Assembly: GCF_900142535.1 (NCBI RefSeq)
Contig: NZ_FRBE01000008.1
Span: 62,001-126,000, forward strand
Length of the DNA stretch: 64,000 bases
From: Fibrobacter sp. UWEL
Lineage (GTDB): Bacteria > Fibrobacterota > Fibrobacteria > Fibrobacterales > Fibrobacteraceae
Direction of reading: 5' to 3'
How positions within the stretch are numbered: position 1 is the stretch's first letter; every line of letters begins with the position of its first letter. The position numbers and the translations under genes were made by a program. Below the pieces are notes generated by a model. That model did no database searches and was not told the origin of the DNA. It worked only from the letters and a program-made list of their open reading frames with translations. Positions 34,409-42,310 of the stretch are shown one piece after another.

Positions 34409-36274
34409 TTAGCCTTCTTCGTCCTTAAAGGGTGTAATAAAGTCGGCGCAGTACTGGGCGATCTGTTCCCGGAGTTTGTTGCCGCGGACTTTGCCCAGGA
34501 GGAGTTCGATGTCCTCTAGGGGGGCGGCCATGAAGGCTTCGGCGCTCTTGTACTTGCTGAGGACTTTCACCCGGGTCTCGTGACCCACGCCGGGCTGTTT
34601 CAGCCATTCCACTTCCAGGTCCTTTTTGCGCTTGCTGCGCTGGTAGGTAATGGCAAATCGATGGGCCTCGTCACGGGCGTTCTGCAAGAGTTTTAGTGCA
34701 GGGCTGGTGCGCTGCAGGACAATACTCTTGCGGTCATCGGGAAACACAATCTCTTCTAGACGTTTTGCAAGGCCAATGAGCGGCAGGTCCGTATCGTGCC
34801 CCAGCTCCTTCAGGATCTGCATGGTGGCGTCTACCTGGCCCTTACCGCCATCGCATACCCATAGGTCGGGCATGGGCGTGCCTTCGTCTTCCAGACGGCG
34901 GATACGGCGGGTCATGACTTCGCGCATGCTGGCGAAATCGTCCACACCTTCTACTGTCTTGATAATGAACTTGCGGTAGTTTGCCTTGTCGGGCTTGCCG
35001 TTCTTGAAGGCTACAAGACTTGCCACAGTGTTCGTTCCCGACAGATGGGAGATATCCACACATTCAATCCGGAAGGGGGTCTTTTTCAGCCCCAGCACTT
35101 TTTGCAGTTCAAATACACTCTGGTCGATTTCGCTGTACTTCTGGACTTCTGCCCGCATTTCCACCAGGATCATGTCGGCGTTGGCGCCTGCCAATTTCAG
35201 GAACCCAAGCTTTTCCCCTCGCTGGGGAACGTTGAAGAAGACTTTCCGTCCCGCCTTTTCACTCAGGGCATCGCTCAACAGGGCGGCATCCTCGGGAAGG
35301 GTAATGTCGGTGGCAATTTCCTTCGGGATGAATTCTGCGTCGGCGTACCAGGTTAAAATCATCTGGCGGAAGATTTCAGTTTCGTCATCTTCCAGCTCGC
35401 ATTTCAGGCGGTAATGTCTACGCCCCGTAAGCACCCCGGCGCGGTATTCCAGAATCACGGCGGCAGCAAGAGCGCCGTTCCGGCGGAGGGCCACAATATC
35501 CAGAGAAAGATTGGGGTCGGACGTATCCGTCTTGGCGTGAATGCCGGTGGACTGCAATGCCTGAATGGCATCCCGCTTTTTGGCCGCAGTTTCAAAATCC
35601 AGATTGGCGGCGGCAGCCTCCATCTCCTTGGTCCAGATTTCCTGAAGGTCGTCCCGCTTTCCTTCCAGTAACAGGCGTGCCTGTAAGACGTCCTTGTAAT
35701 AATCTTCCTGGCTGATGAGGCCTGCACAAGGTGCCTTGCATCTTCCGATATGATAGTTCAGGCAGGGCCTCTGGGGCGAACGAGCTGGCAACTCCATGGT
35801 GCACTCACGAATACCGAACAGTCTTGCCGCGATGTCCTTTAGTTTGTCTACATATCGGGAGCTCATGAACGGGCCGTAGTACTGGTTGCTGTCCTTTTTT
35901 ACAGATCTCGTAAGGAACAGGCGAGGGAAGGGCTCGCGAACACTGAAGGCCAGGTAGGGAAAGTGCTTGTCGTCTTTCAGCAGCACGTTGTACTTGGGAG
36001 TGTGCTTGCGGACTAGGTTTGCTTCCAGGATCAGGGCTTCCGCTTCGGTTTCGGTAATAATCCACTCAATGTCCCGAATGTAAGGTAACATAAGGGTTGC
36101 AGCGCGATGTCCCTGGTGATCGCTTCCGTCAAAGTAACTGCGGACTCGGTTTTTAAGGACCTTTGCCTTGCCGATGTAAATGATCTTCCCGGCGGCGTTC
36201 TTCATGATGTAAACGCCGGGGCGGTCGGGCAGTTCGTCTAGCCTACGCTGGATGTGTTCATTCACCGAAATCAT
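34409..36274 (-). CDS. uvrC: UvrABC excinuclease subunit C
   Basis: 621 aa. It has an N-terminal GIY-YIG nuclease (PGVYIMKN, IIYIGKA), a Cys cluster (RPCLNYHIGRCKAPC), a UVR motif (about 200-235), an RNase-H-like C-terminal nuclease (CVDISHLSGT, VCDGGKGQ) and a helix-hairpin-helix end. It makes both incisions in nucleotide excision repair. TATCTTGG ends 6 nt before the ATG. Confidence 0.97.
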   Translation of the reverse strand: MISVNEHIQRRLDELPDRPGVYIMKNAAGKIIYIGKAKVLKNRVRSYFDGSDHQGHRAATLMLPYIRDIEWIITETEAEALILEANLVRKHTPKYNVLLKDDKHFPYLAFSVREPFPRLFLTRSVKKDSNQYYGPFMSSRYVDKLKDIAARLFGIRECTMELPARSPQRPCLNYHIGRCKAPCAGLISQEDYYKDVLQARLLLEGKRDDLQEIWTKEMEAAAANLDFETAAKKRDAIQALQSTGIHAKTDTSDPNLSLDIVALRRNGALAAAVILEYRAGVLTGRRHYRLKCELEDDETEIFRQMILTWYADAEFIPKEIATDITLPEDAALLSDALSEKAGRKVFFNVPQRGEKLGFLKLAGANADMILVEMRAEVQKYSEIDQSVFELQKVLGLKKTPFRIECVDISHLSGTNTVASLVAFKNGKPDKANYRKFIIKTVEGVDDFASMREVMTRRIRRLEDEGTPMPDLWVCDGGKGQVDATMQILKELGHDTDLPLIGLAKRLEEIVFPDDRKSIVLQRTSPALKLLQNARDEAHRFAITYQRSKRKKDLEVEWLKQPGVGHETRVKVLSKYKSAEAFMAAPLEDIELLLGKVRGNKLREQIAQYCADFITPFKDEEG

Positions 36275-36280
36275 TGCTCC

Positions 36281-36288
36281 CCAAGATA
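36281..36288 (-). promoter_or_regulatory. -7-like TATCTTGG element of uvrC
   Basis: Minus strand, 6 nt before the ATG at 36274; it overlaps a GGGGAG that could serve as a ribosome binding site. Confidence 0.45.
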
Positions 36289-36302
36289 GTAAATAGTTTT
36301 TT

Positions 36303-36389
36303 AGGGTCTAGGGGCTAGGGTCTAGGGATTAGGTTTGACATCTATCCCCTGTACCCTACTCTCTAGCCTCTAGTTTCTAATTTCTAACA
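36303..36389. repeat. CTAGGG/CCCTAG-rich spacer
   Basis: Short words TCTAGGG, GGGCTAGGG and GGATTAGG on the left, and CCCTAC, CTAGCC and CTAGTTTC on the right, form a loose inverted arrangement upstream of the coiled-coil gene. No gene is visible. Confidence 0.4.
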
Positions 36390-36460
36390 GTCTCATCGCG
36401 CTTTTTTTATATTATCTTATAAGAGTAAGGTTTCAAAACATTTTAAGTTATGGAGCAAGG

Positions 36461-37414
36461 ATGAATTTTGAAAACATGAATGCCCTTTCCCAGAAGATCG
36501 AGGCGATCCTGGGAACGGTGCGGGTCCTCAAGGAGGACAACGCGAAACTTCGCCAGCAGCTCAATGCGGCACACGCCGAGGCTCAGGATAAGAGCTTGCT
36601 GCTGGAAACTGCAAATGCAAATTTGATTGACTGCAAGGCTGCTCTTGATGCTCGTGCCAACCAGGCCAGCGCTCAGGAAGACAACCTGAATGCAAAGCAG
36701 GCTGAAATCGATAACCTGAACGGTCAGATTTCCGAAAAGAATGGCATCATCGATTCCCTCAATGGTCAGGTCACCGAAAAGAACGGCATCATTGATTCCC
36801 TCAACGGTCAGGTGGCCGAGAAGAACGGTGCCATTGACGGTCTCAACGGTCAGATTTCCGAGAAGAACGGTATCATCGATTCTCTCAACGGTCAGATCTC
36901 CGAGAAGAACGGAATCATCGATTCCCTCAACGGTCAGATTTCCGAAAAGAACGGCATCATTGATTCCCTCAACGGACAGATCAATGACAAGCTGGTTTCC
37001 CTGGCTAACATGGCTGAACAGGTCAACGCTCTCAAGAGCCAGATTGCTTCCAAGGATGCTGAACTGGCAGCCAAGCAGGACGAAATCGGTAACCTGAATG
37101 GGCAGATTGAAGGCCTCCAGAATCAGACTCAGGACCAGGCTCACGAATTTGCCGAAGTCCAGCAGCAGTTCAACAACCTTCTTTCCACCATCGAAACGGA
37201 ACTGGGCGAAACCCTCCCCGTTGCCCCTGTGGAAATCAAGGACGAGACTTTCGAAGAACCTCAGGTTGTTGCTGAAGAAGTTCAGGAAGAACCCCAGGAA
37301 GACGTGCCCTCTATCGAAGTGCATGGCGCTGAAGAAAACAATGAATCTGAAGAAAAAACCGGGGAACAGTCCTCTGCTGGTCAGGAGGGCCGGCAAACAA
37401 GTTTTTTCGACTAA
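36461..37414 (+). CDS. Coiled-coil protein with 14-residue tandem repeats (ZapB-like partner?)
   Basis: 317 aa. A coiled coil (about 5-85) is followed by about seven tandem 14-residue units of the form SEKNGIIDSLNGQI (about 85-185; DNA period 42 bp), more coiled coil to about 245, and an acidic Glu/Val/Pro-rich tail. There is no signal peptide, so it is cytoplasmic. A zapA gene follows 43 nt downstream, so the pair may act on the division ring, with this protein in the place of ZapB. That role is inference. TATCTTAT at 36413 is a possible -7 element. Confidence 0.8.
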   Translation: MNFENMNALSQKIEAILGTVRVLKEDNAKLRQQLNAAHAEAQDKSLLLETANANLIDCKAALDARANQASAQEDNLNAKQAEIDNLNGQISEKNGIIDSLNGQVTEKNGIIDSLNGQVAEKNGAIDGLNGQISEKNGIIDSLNGQISEKNGIIDSLNGQISEKNGIIDSLNGQINDKLVSLANMAEQVNALKSQIASKDAELAAKQDEIGNLNGQIEGLQNQTQDQAHEFAEVQQQFNNLLSTIETELGETLPVAPVEIKDETFEEPQVVAEEVQEEPQEDVPSIEVHGAEENNESEEKTGEQSSAGQEGRQTSFFD

Positions 37415-37457
37415 ACTGGCTGATGGATGACGATCCATTCGGCGTAGGAAGTAAATA

Positions 37458-37787
37458 ATGGCAGAAATCGAACCTCTCAGATCAGTAAGTATCGACGTTG
37501 CGCAGGAATGCATTCAGATTCGCACGGATTTGCCCGATGCGGAACTGAAGGAAATCGGCGAGTTCATTGACTCCCGTTTTAGCCGTTCCGCGAAATTCCA
37601 GATGGATAACAAGAAGCGCCTGGCCCTGCTTGCCGTGGAGCTTACCTCCGAGATTTTCGAATTGCGCAAACAGCTCCGTCGTGCCAAGGTGTATTACGAC
37701 ACCATGGAAAAGGACGTGAAGAATTTGTCCCTGTTGCTGGACGAAGGAATTGCACGAGCCACTTCCGGAAGGGAAGACGACATTTAG
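37458..37787 (+). CDS. zapA: Cell division protein ZapA-like
   Basis: 109 aa, the length of ZapA. It has an N-terminal beta-rich head (about 1-45), then a helix with NKKRLALLAVELTSEIFELRKQL, the conserved A-L-A dimer helix, and a coiled-coil end. ZapA crosslinks FtsZ filaments in the cytoplasm. It follows the coiled-coil gene and precedes a strong terminator. Confidence 0.8.
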   Translation: MAEIEPLRSVSIDVAQECIQIRTDLPDAELKEIGEFIDSRFSRSAKFQMDNKKRLALLAVELTSEIFELRKQLRRAKVYYDTMEKDVKNLSLLLDEGIARATSGREDDI

Positions 37788-37834
37788 CTAAATCGTCTAG
37801 CTAAATAAGCCTGCGATTATAAAGAACTACAAGG

Positions 37835-37863
37835 GGCCTCGGCTAACGCCGAGGCCGTTTTGT
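37835..37863 (+). terminator. Terminator after zapA
   Basis: A perfect 9-bp stem GGCCTCGGC / GCCGAGGCC with loop TAAC is followed by GTTTTGTTT. Confidence 0.88.
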
Positions 37864-37869
37864 TTGAAA

Positions 37870-37914
37870 TGTCATCCTGAGCGAAGCACCGATGGTGCGA
37901 AGTCGATGGATCTA
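37870..37914. repeat. Dispersed repeat, TGTCATCCTGAGCGAAGC family
   Basis: It has the same head and tail words as the copy at 31396 (TGTCATcCTGAGCGAAGC ... GCGAAGTCGATGGATCTA), with a CACCGATGGTG inner hairpin. Confidence 0.65.
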
Positions 37915-37928
37915 TTTCAGGGTATTTA

Positions 37929-38786
37929 TTAGTTCTGGACGCAGCGGACGTTGTAAGCGCGTTCGCCAGTGGTGCCTGTCTGGAACTCGTGGAGATTATC
38001 TTCGCCACCGTAGTTCTTTACGCGGAAGGAAGTGTAATCGCCATCAGGCTGAATCCAGATGTAACCCTGTTCTTCCTTCAGGCCGTAATCCGGAGTATCG
38101 GTTTCCAGCTTGAAGCGGCCGCCGACCTGCCACCAGTCGTGATCCACGGCTGCATCCAAAGCTTTCACTTCGGCTTCGGTGGGCAAGCGCCAACCATCGG
38201 GGCATGCGCTGAGTGCTGCTGCATAGGTGTAGTAGCCACCATAGGTTGCACACATGTCGTCACCGGAAGTGGTGGTGCAGTAGTAACCCTTGCTGGTCTT
38301 GTAGTTGATGTTTTCTTCCATCCACATCTTGCCGGCGATGGTCTTGATCTTGTAGCTCTTCTGATCGCGCTGGTCGATCATCTGGTTGCCACTGACCAGA
38401 GGGGGCGTGGGGATGGTGGAAGACATGTTGATTTCAATCGTTGCAGCAGAAGTCGGGGCCGAAGACGCTGCGCTATTTGCAGTAGCATCGCATTCTGCAC
38501 TCCAACAGAACGTACCGCTGCTATAGTAAGGAACTTCGTAGCTCACATTTTCTTGCTGAATATACACGGTCTCGTGAACGACGGTGGTGTCACGGGTGCC
38601 GCTATTGCTAGACGGAGTTGCGGAAGCGGAGCTTTTTGCGCTGGGCTGGACAGAACCTGCGGCGCTGGAAGTACCTACGCTAGTGTGGTTGTCTGCCATC
38701 GGTGGTTCGCTGATGGTATCCTCAGCGCAGGCAGAAAACATGCTTACTACACCCAAAAATCCCAATAATGCAGTAATTTTTTTCAT
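37929..38786 (-). CDS. FISUMP-domain lipoprotein
   Basis: 285 aa. The signal peptide has a lipobox MFSAC (Cys about residue 20), then a Ser/Ala/Thr-rich linker. The FISUMP domain (about 135-285) has DQRDQKSYKIKTIAGKMWMEENI, CPDGWRLPTEAEV and the closing NVRCVQN. Cys residues probably form disulfides. It is likely displayed on the outer envelope; the function is unknown. TATATTTA ends 5 nt before the ATG. Confidence 0.88.
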   Translation of the reverse strand: MKKITALLGFLGVVSMFSACAEDTISEPPMADNHTSVGTSSAAGSVQPSAKSSASATPSSNSGTRDTTVVHETVYIQQENVSYEVPYYSSGTFCWSAECDATANSAASSAPTSAATIEINMSSTIPTPPLVSGNQMIDQRDQKSYKIKTIAGKMWMEENINYKTSKGYYCTTTSGDDMCATYGGYYTYAAALSACPDGWRLPTEAEVKALDAAVDHDWWQVGGRFKLETDTPDYGLKEEQGYIWIQPDGDYTSFRVKNYGGEDNLHEFQTGTTGERAYNVRCVQN

Positions 38787-38791
38787 GAGTG

Positions 38792-38799
38792 TAAATATA
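38792..38799 (-). promoter_or_regulatory. -7-like TATATTTA element of the FISUMP lipoprotein
   Basis: Minus strand, 5 nt before the ATG at 38786. Confidence 0.5.
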
Positions 38800-38838
38800 G
38801 TTTACAAATCCTGGTCTTACGCGAAAAAACTTTTTTAC

Positions 38839-38846
38839 TATCTTTG
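38839..38846 (+). promoter_or_regulatory. -7-like TATCTTTG element of nuoA
   Basis: Exact TAnnTTTG match, 8 nt before the ATG at 38855, with no Shine-Dalgarno sequence between. Confidence 0.6.
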
Positions 38847-38854
38847 AACCCACT

Positions 38855-39247
38855 ATGACGAACGTTGAAATCTTTGATACTACTTTTGCTATGACCATTC
38901 TGGTGGTCCTGGCTCTCGTTGTCCCCACCGTTCTGCTGCTGGCCAACTGGCTGCTCCACCCCGGTAAGATCAAAAATGCCGAAATTAAGGGTACCTCCTA
39001 CGAATGCGGTATCGCACACGTTTCCGGCACTTCCAACGAACGTTATCCTGTTAAGTATTACATGGTTGCCATGTTGTTCCTGGTCTTCGACCTGGAAGTG
39101 GCATTCCTCTATCCCTGGACCATCCAGTTCCTCGTAGGCGACTGGAGCCTCCTGTTCGTCCTTCTCGGATTCCTCGTGATCCTGGAAGCTGGCTATATCT
39201 ACCTCATGAAGAAGGGCATCCTCAACTGGACCCGCATTCAGGACTAA
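38855..39247 (+). CDS. nuoA: NADH:quinone oxidoreductase subunit A
   Basis: 130 aa with three membrane helices. The NuoA/ND3 signature is present: YECGI followed by RYPVKYYMVAMLFLVFDLEVAFLYPW. NuoA is a membrane-arm subunit of complex I at the quinone-site junction. It stands alone here. A terminator follows directly, and the neighbours are a FISUMP gene and a convergent barrel gene, so the other nuo genes must lie elsewhere if complex I is complete. Confidence 0.95.
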   Translation: MTNVEIFDTTFAMTILVVLALVVPTVLLLANWLLHPGKIKNAEIKGTSYECGIAHVSGTSNERYPVKYYMVAMLFLVFDLEVAFLYPWTIQFLVGDWSLLFVLLGFLVILEAGYIYLMKKGILNWTRIQD

Positions 39248-39298
39248 TTGAGGGCTCGGCCCCTCGGTAGACATCCAAAAGTATTCTATCTCAAAAAT

Positions 39299-39336
39299 GA
39301 CGGTCACAGGGATTCCTGTGGCCGTCTCTTTTTATA
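39299..39336 (+). terminator. Terminator after nuoA
   Basis: A 12-bp stem GACGGTCACAGG / CCTGTGGCCGTC (one G-T pair) is followed by TCTTTTTAT. Confidence 0.88.
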
Positions 39337-39430
39337 ACCGGCTAGGCAGTACATCTTGAATGGAACCTACGCTTTGCCTAGCCTCTCGCAAACACCGTGT
39401 GTTTGCTCACGTAATGTCTGGTTGGCGTTA

Positions 39431-40585
39431 TTAGAACGCCTGCCTGATGTAGACGGTCATGCCTAGATGGTCGAAGTCTACCCAGCTGAGTTCACCGCGG
39501 GCGTAGAGCTGTTCCTTCATGTTGAGGATCAGCATGCCGCCGAACCCGACGGAGCGATGCCACTTGTTGCGCATCAGCTCGCTGAAGTGATCGCCAGATT
39601 TTCCACCCTCGAAGAAGATGTCGCCGGCGAGACGCCAGCCTAAGTATTTGCGGAGTTCCGCCTGCAGGATCAAGGCTTGGTTATCTCTAAAGTAGAGGCT
39701 CTCCACACCGCGGAATCTCTTGTTGCCATCGGGACCGGCCAGCATATCGAAGGGCACGTCACCGCCGGATCGCTGCCAGAGGGCGCCAACCGCCATGGAG
39801 GTTCCCCAGAAGAGGTAGGTGTATCCGCGAAGGTCTAAGGTCTCGATATCAAAGGTGTAATCGCCCAGAAGGTCGCTGTAGAACATCTGCTGCCATTGGG
39901 CTAAAAATCCGTGACGTGTCCAGTTGGTGTTATCCCGCGTGTCAAACGCAAGAAGGTAGCCGGCGCCGTTACGCCAGCCCGAACGCGTATTTGCGGGAGG
40001 CGTGATCAATCTGTGATTTTCCGAGGCGTCGCCGTCGGTGGGATCGTCAAACTGGATATCGGAATGTTCGATGTGCAGCTCCACGCCGTACTTAAACTGC
40101 TTGGGGACGCCAACCGTCGATTCCAATTCCGCGCCGAAATAAAACCTCTGGCGATCGAAGGTTACGTACTTGTCAATGTCCGGATCGTTGCCCATCCCGA
40201 AGTAGCTGGCCACCCAGTTCTGGTAGCGCAAATCCAGCCATCCGCTAATCTCATCGTGATAGAGGTAGAAGTAGGGCGTTATCAGGAACTGAAATTGCCC
40301 GCGGGTGGAGCCGTAGGCGGATACGTCAATCTCTGGAACCTTCCCGTCTTTTTCGTCCGGCTTCAGGAAGACGATGGCCATTGCGCCAAACTGCAGTTTT
40401 GTTTCCTCACTGTATCCAAGTACCGGCAGCGCTGTAAAGCGCTGGAAATTTTCCGCGGCAGAAGTATCCGCGACGCCGCCCGGCAAATCTGCAACGCCAC
40501 CCGACGAATCTGCGACGGCCTCGCTCCCGAAGGAAAGAGACGCCGTCATTGCGGCCAATAGCAGTGTTTTGGAATACCAGCGCAT
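39431..40585 (-). CDS. BamA/TamA-like outer-membrane beta-barrel without POTRA domains
   Basis: 384 aa. After a signal peptide (to about residue 20) and a short repeat (SSGGVADLPGGVADTS), the rest is amphipathic strands. RFRGVESLYFRDNQALILQAELR fits the Omp85 L6 (V)RGF motif with its following strand. The protein ends in Phe, as barrels recognised by the Bam machine do. There is no room for POTRA domains. It may be an Omp85-related surface antigen. TACATTAG lies 5 nt before the ATG. Confidence 0.75.
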   Translation of the reverse strand: MRWYSKTLLLAAMTASLSFGSEAVADSSGGVADLPGGVADTSAAENFQRFTALPVLGYSEETKLQFGAMAIVFLKPDEKDGKVPEIDVSAYGSTRGQFQFLITPYFYLYHDEISGWLDLRYQNWVASYFGMGNDPDIDKYVTFDRQRFYFGAELESTVGVPKQFKYGVELHIEHSDIQFDDPTDGDASENHRLITPPANTRSGWRNGAGYLLAFDTRDNTNWTRHGFLAQWQQMFYSDLLGDYTFDIETLDLRGYTYLFWGTSMAVGALWQRSGGDVPFDMLAGPDGNKRFRGVESLYFRDNQALILQAELRKYLGWRLAGDIFFEGGKSGDHFSELMRNKWHRSVGFGGMLILNMKEQLYARGELSWVDFDHLGMTVYIRQAF

Positions 40586-40590
40586 GCCTC

Positions 40591-40598
40591 CTAATGTA
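40591..40598 (-). promoter_or_regulatory. -7-like TACATTAG element of the barrel gene
   Basis: Minus strand, 5 nt before the ATG at 40585; it overlaps an AGGAGG, so a short leader is also possible. Confidence 0.4.
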
Positions 40599-40668
40599 GT
40601 AATAAAAATTCCCGCACACCCATTTTACAACTACTCCCTTTGCTTCGATATACTATTAGAGGGATTGT

Positions 40669-42267
40669 ATGTCGATGTGCTTAAATGAAGATGTTGTGGA
40701 TGCGTTGCTGGAGAAGGTGGAGCTTTGTTGCTGCGATTCGGTGGGTGCAATCTCCGTGCTGCGGGCGTTGGGGAAAACTTCCTTGGTGGTGCCGGATTGT
40801 GTGGCGTTGGGAATCTATCCTGTCAGCGGACTTTTCAAGGACTTCAGCTCCAAGGTCAAAAACAAGTTGAAGAGTTCCCTTCCCGCTCTTGATGAATGCA
40901 TCGATATGATGGATTACCTGATTCAGGAAAATGCCCACGCCATGAATTGCGGGGGCGTTCAATCCTACGTCCGCAAGCGTTTCGAAGAGGACTGGCACAA
41001 GGCTCATCCCTGTACGGAGAAGAATCTAAAGGCGGCGCTAACCTTCAGGAAAAAACGGGGCGAAGACATCCCTCAGGATTGGTCGCCAATCCTGAATCGT
41101 CATCTGGAGATTGACTTCAATGAAGCGGGATGTTGTGAATCCATTCAGTCCTCCAATTACTGGACGGAACATCAGGCGAGGCGCATTGATACGATAGCTC
41201 GGGACTACAATTTCAGTGAATTGTATAACGTTGCCGATTGCTTTTCGTATCGCGAGTACATTCGCTATTTGGCCTATGTTCCCATGCCCATCATTCAGTT
41301 TCCCCGCCTTTATGAATTTGTATGTGGTGTCCCCCAGAAAATCACCCGCAGTGTTGACTTCAAGTTTGTGGCTAAACATATGGATTGTACTGGCGAAGGC
41401 TTTTTGAAGGTGGCTAAAAGTTTCATTAAGGATCACTTGCACTTGAGTACGGCTGCGGAAACAGTGAACATCGACATGGGTAGCCTGCGAATTGAAAATG
41501 TTCAGTATGAAACGCGAGACTTTGGGGACACGGTTCGAGAGCAACTGAAACATTCTCTCTTTGGAAACAATCACTATTTTGAGGAAGATTGCGATACCAC
41601 CTACGATAATGTTTTTCATCAAGATCAATCGGACATTACCTTCGTGAAATTTACCTGCACCTTCGATGCCACTGTAACTGCAATCCCCGATTCTAAAACG
41701 CCGCCTCTCTTGCTGGATGGTACGGAACAATCCCAGCTGGGGATGCCCCTGACGGGTTCTGCAAATGAAATGCTGTCGGTGCTTCGCTTTGTCTTTGAAC
41801 ATCCCATGCAGTGTTGTGTCATCGGGGACTGGATCTGCCCTGTCCCCACTTTGGACGTCTTGAAAAAGGTGCTTTATGCCAAGCACCTGCAAGAGTGTGA
41901 AAGTAACTTTTTTGCCTTGCTGAAGGAAATCAATACTTTCGGAACCGACCGGGAGAAAAATCTTATAAAGCCCATAAACAAGTCTCCTCAAATGGGGGAG
42001 TACGATGTGTTCTACAAGGGCGTGTCCATGGATTTTTTTATTCGGGATTTTGGGACGCAGAACTCGGAGGATATTCTCAAGACTGAGCGAAATCTTTTTG
42101 AATTCAGCCGAGATGCCATCCAGCTGGTCTTGCCCTATTGGAACATCTTGAGTTCAAATGTTCGCCTGGTGGAATTCATTCATGATTCTATCCAGGGTGA
42201 TCCCCTGAATTATGTGGACAGCGAGGTTGATTTAGTACGTGATGTGGCCCTTGCCTTGATATCCTGA
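40669..42267 (+). CDS. Hypothetical protein, Cys-containing, 532 aa
   Basis: No family recognised. There is no signal peptide or membrane helix, so it is probably cytosolic. The N-terminal region has a Cys cluster (KVELCCCDSVGAISVLRALGK) and the middle has single Cys residues (NCGG, GCCES). The C-terminal third is mixed alpha/beta. The ATG at 40669 follows GAGGGATT; a second ATG is 6 nt downstream. It stands alone, 43 nt before a FISUMP gene on the same strand. Codon use matches the host, so this may be a lineage-specific gene. Confidence 0.75.
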   Translation: MSMCLNEDVVDALLEKVELCCCDSVGAISVLRALGKTSLVVPDCVALGIYPVSGLFKDFSSKVKNKLKSSLPALDECIDMMDYLIQENAHAMNCGGVQSYVRKRFEEDWHKAHPCTEKNLKAALTFRKKRGEDIPQDWSPILNRHLEIDFNEAGCCESIQSSNYWTEHQARRIDTIARDYNFSELYNVADCFSYREYIRYLAYVPMPIIQFPRLYEFVCGVPQKITRSVDFKFVAKHMDCTGEGFLKVAKSFIKDHLHLSTAAETVNIDMGSLRIENVQYETRDFGDTVREQLKHSLFGNNHYFEEDCDTTYDNVFHQDQSDITFVKFTCTFDATVTAIPDSKTPPLLLDGTEQSQLGMPLTGSANEMLSVLRFVFEHPMQCCVIGDWICPVPTLDVLKKVLYAKHLQECESNFFALLKEINTFGTDREKNLIKPINKSPQMGEYDVFYKGVSMDFFIRDFGTQNSEDILKTERNLFEFSRDAIQLVLPYWNILSSNVRLVEFIHDSIQGDPLNYVDSEVDLVRDVALALIS

Positions 42268-42310
42268 TGTTTAAAAATTCTATCTTAATCCTATCAAGAA
42301 GGATGATGTT

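Noticed and set aside
36700-37000. Regular 42-bp repeats as a possible CRISPR array
   Set aside because: The repeats are contiguous, in frame and encode a coiled coil; there are no unique spacers. No CRISPR array or cas gene was seen in the window.
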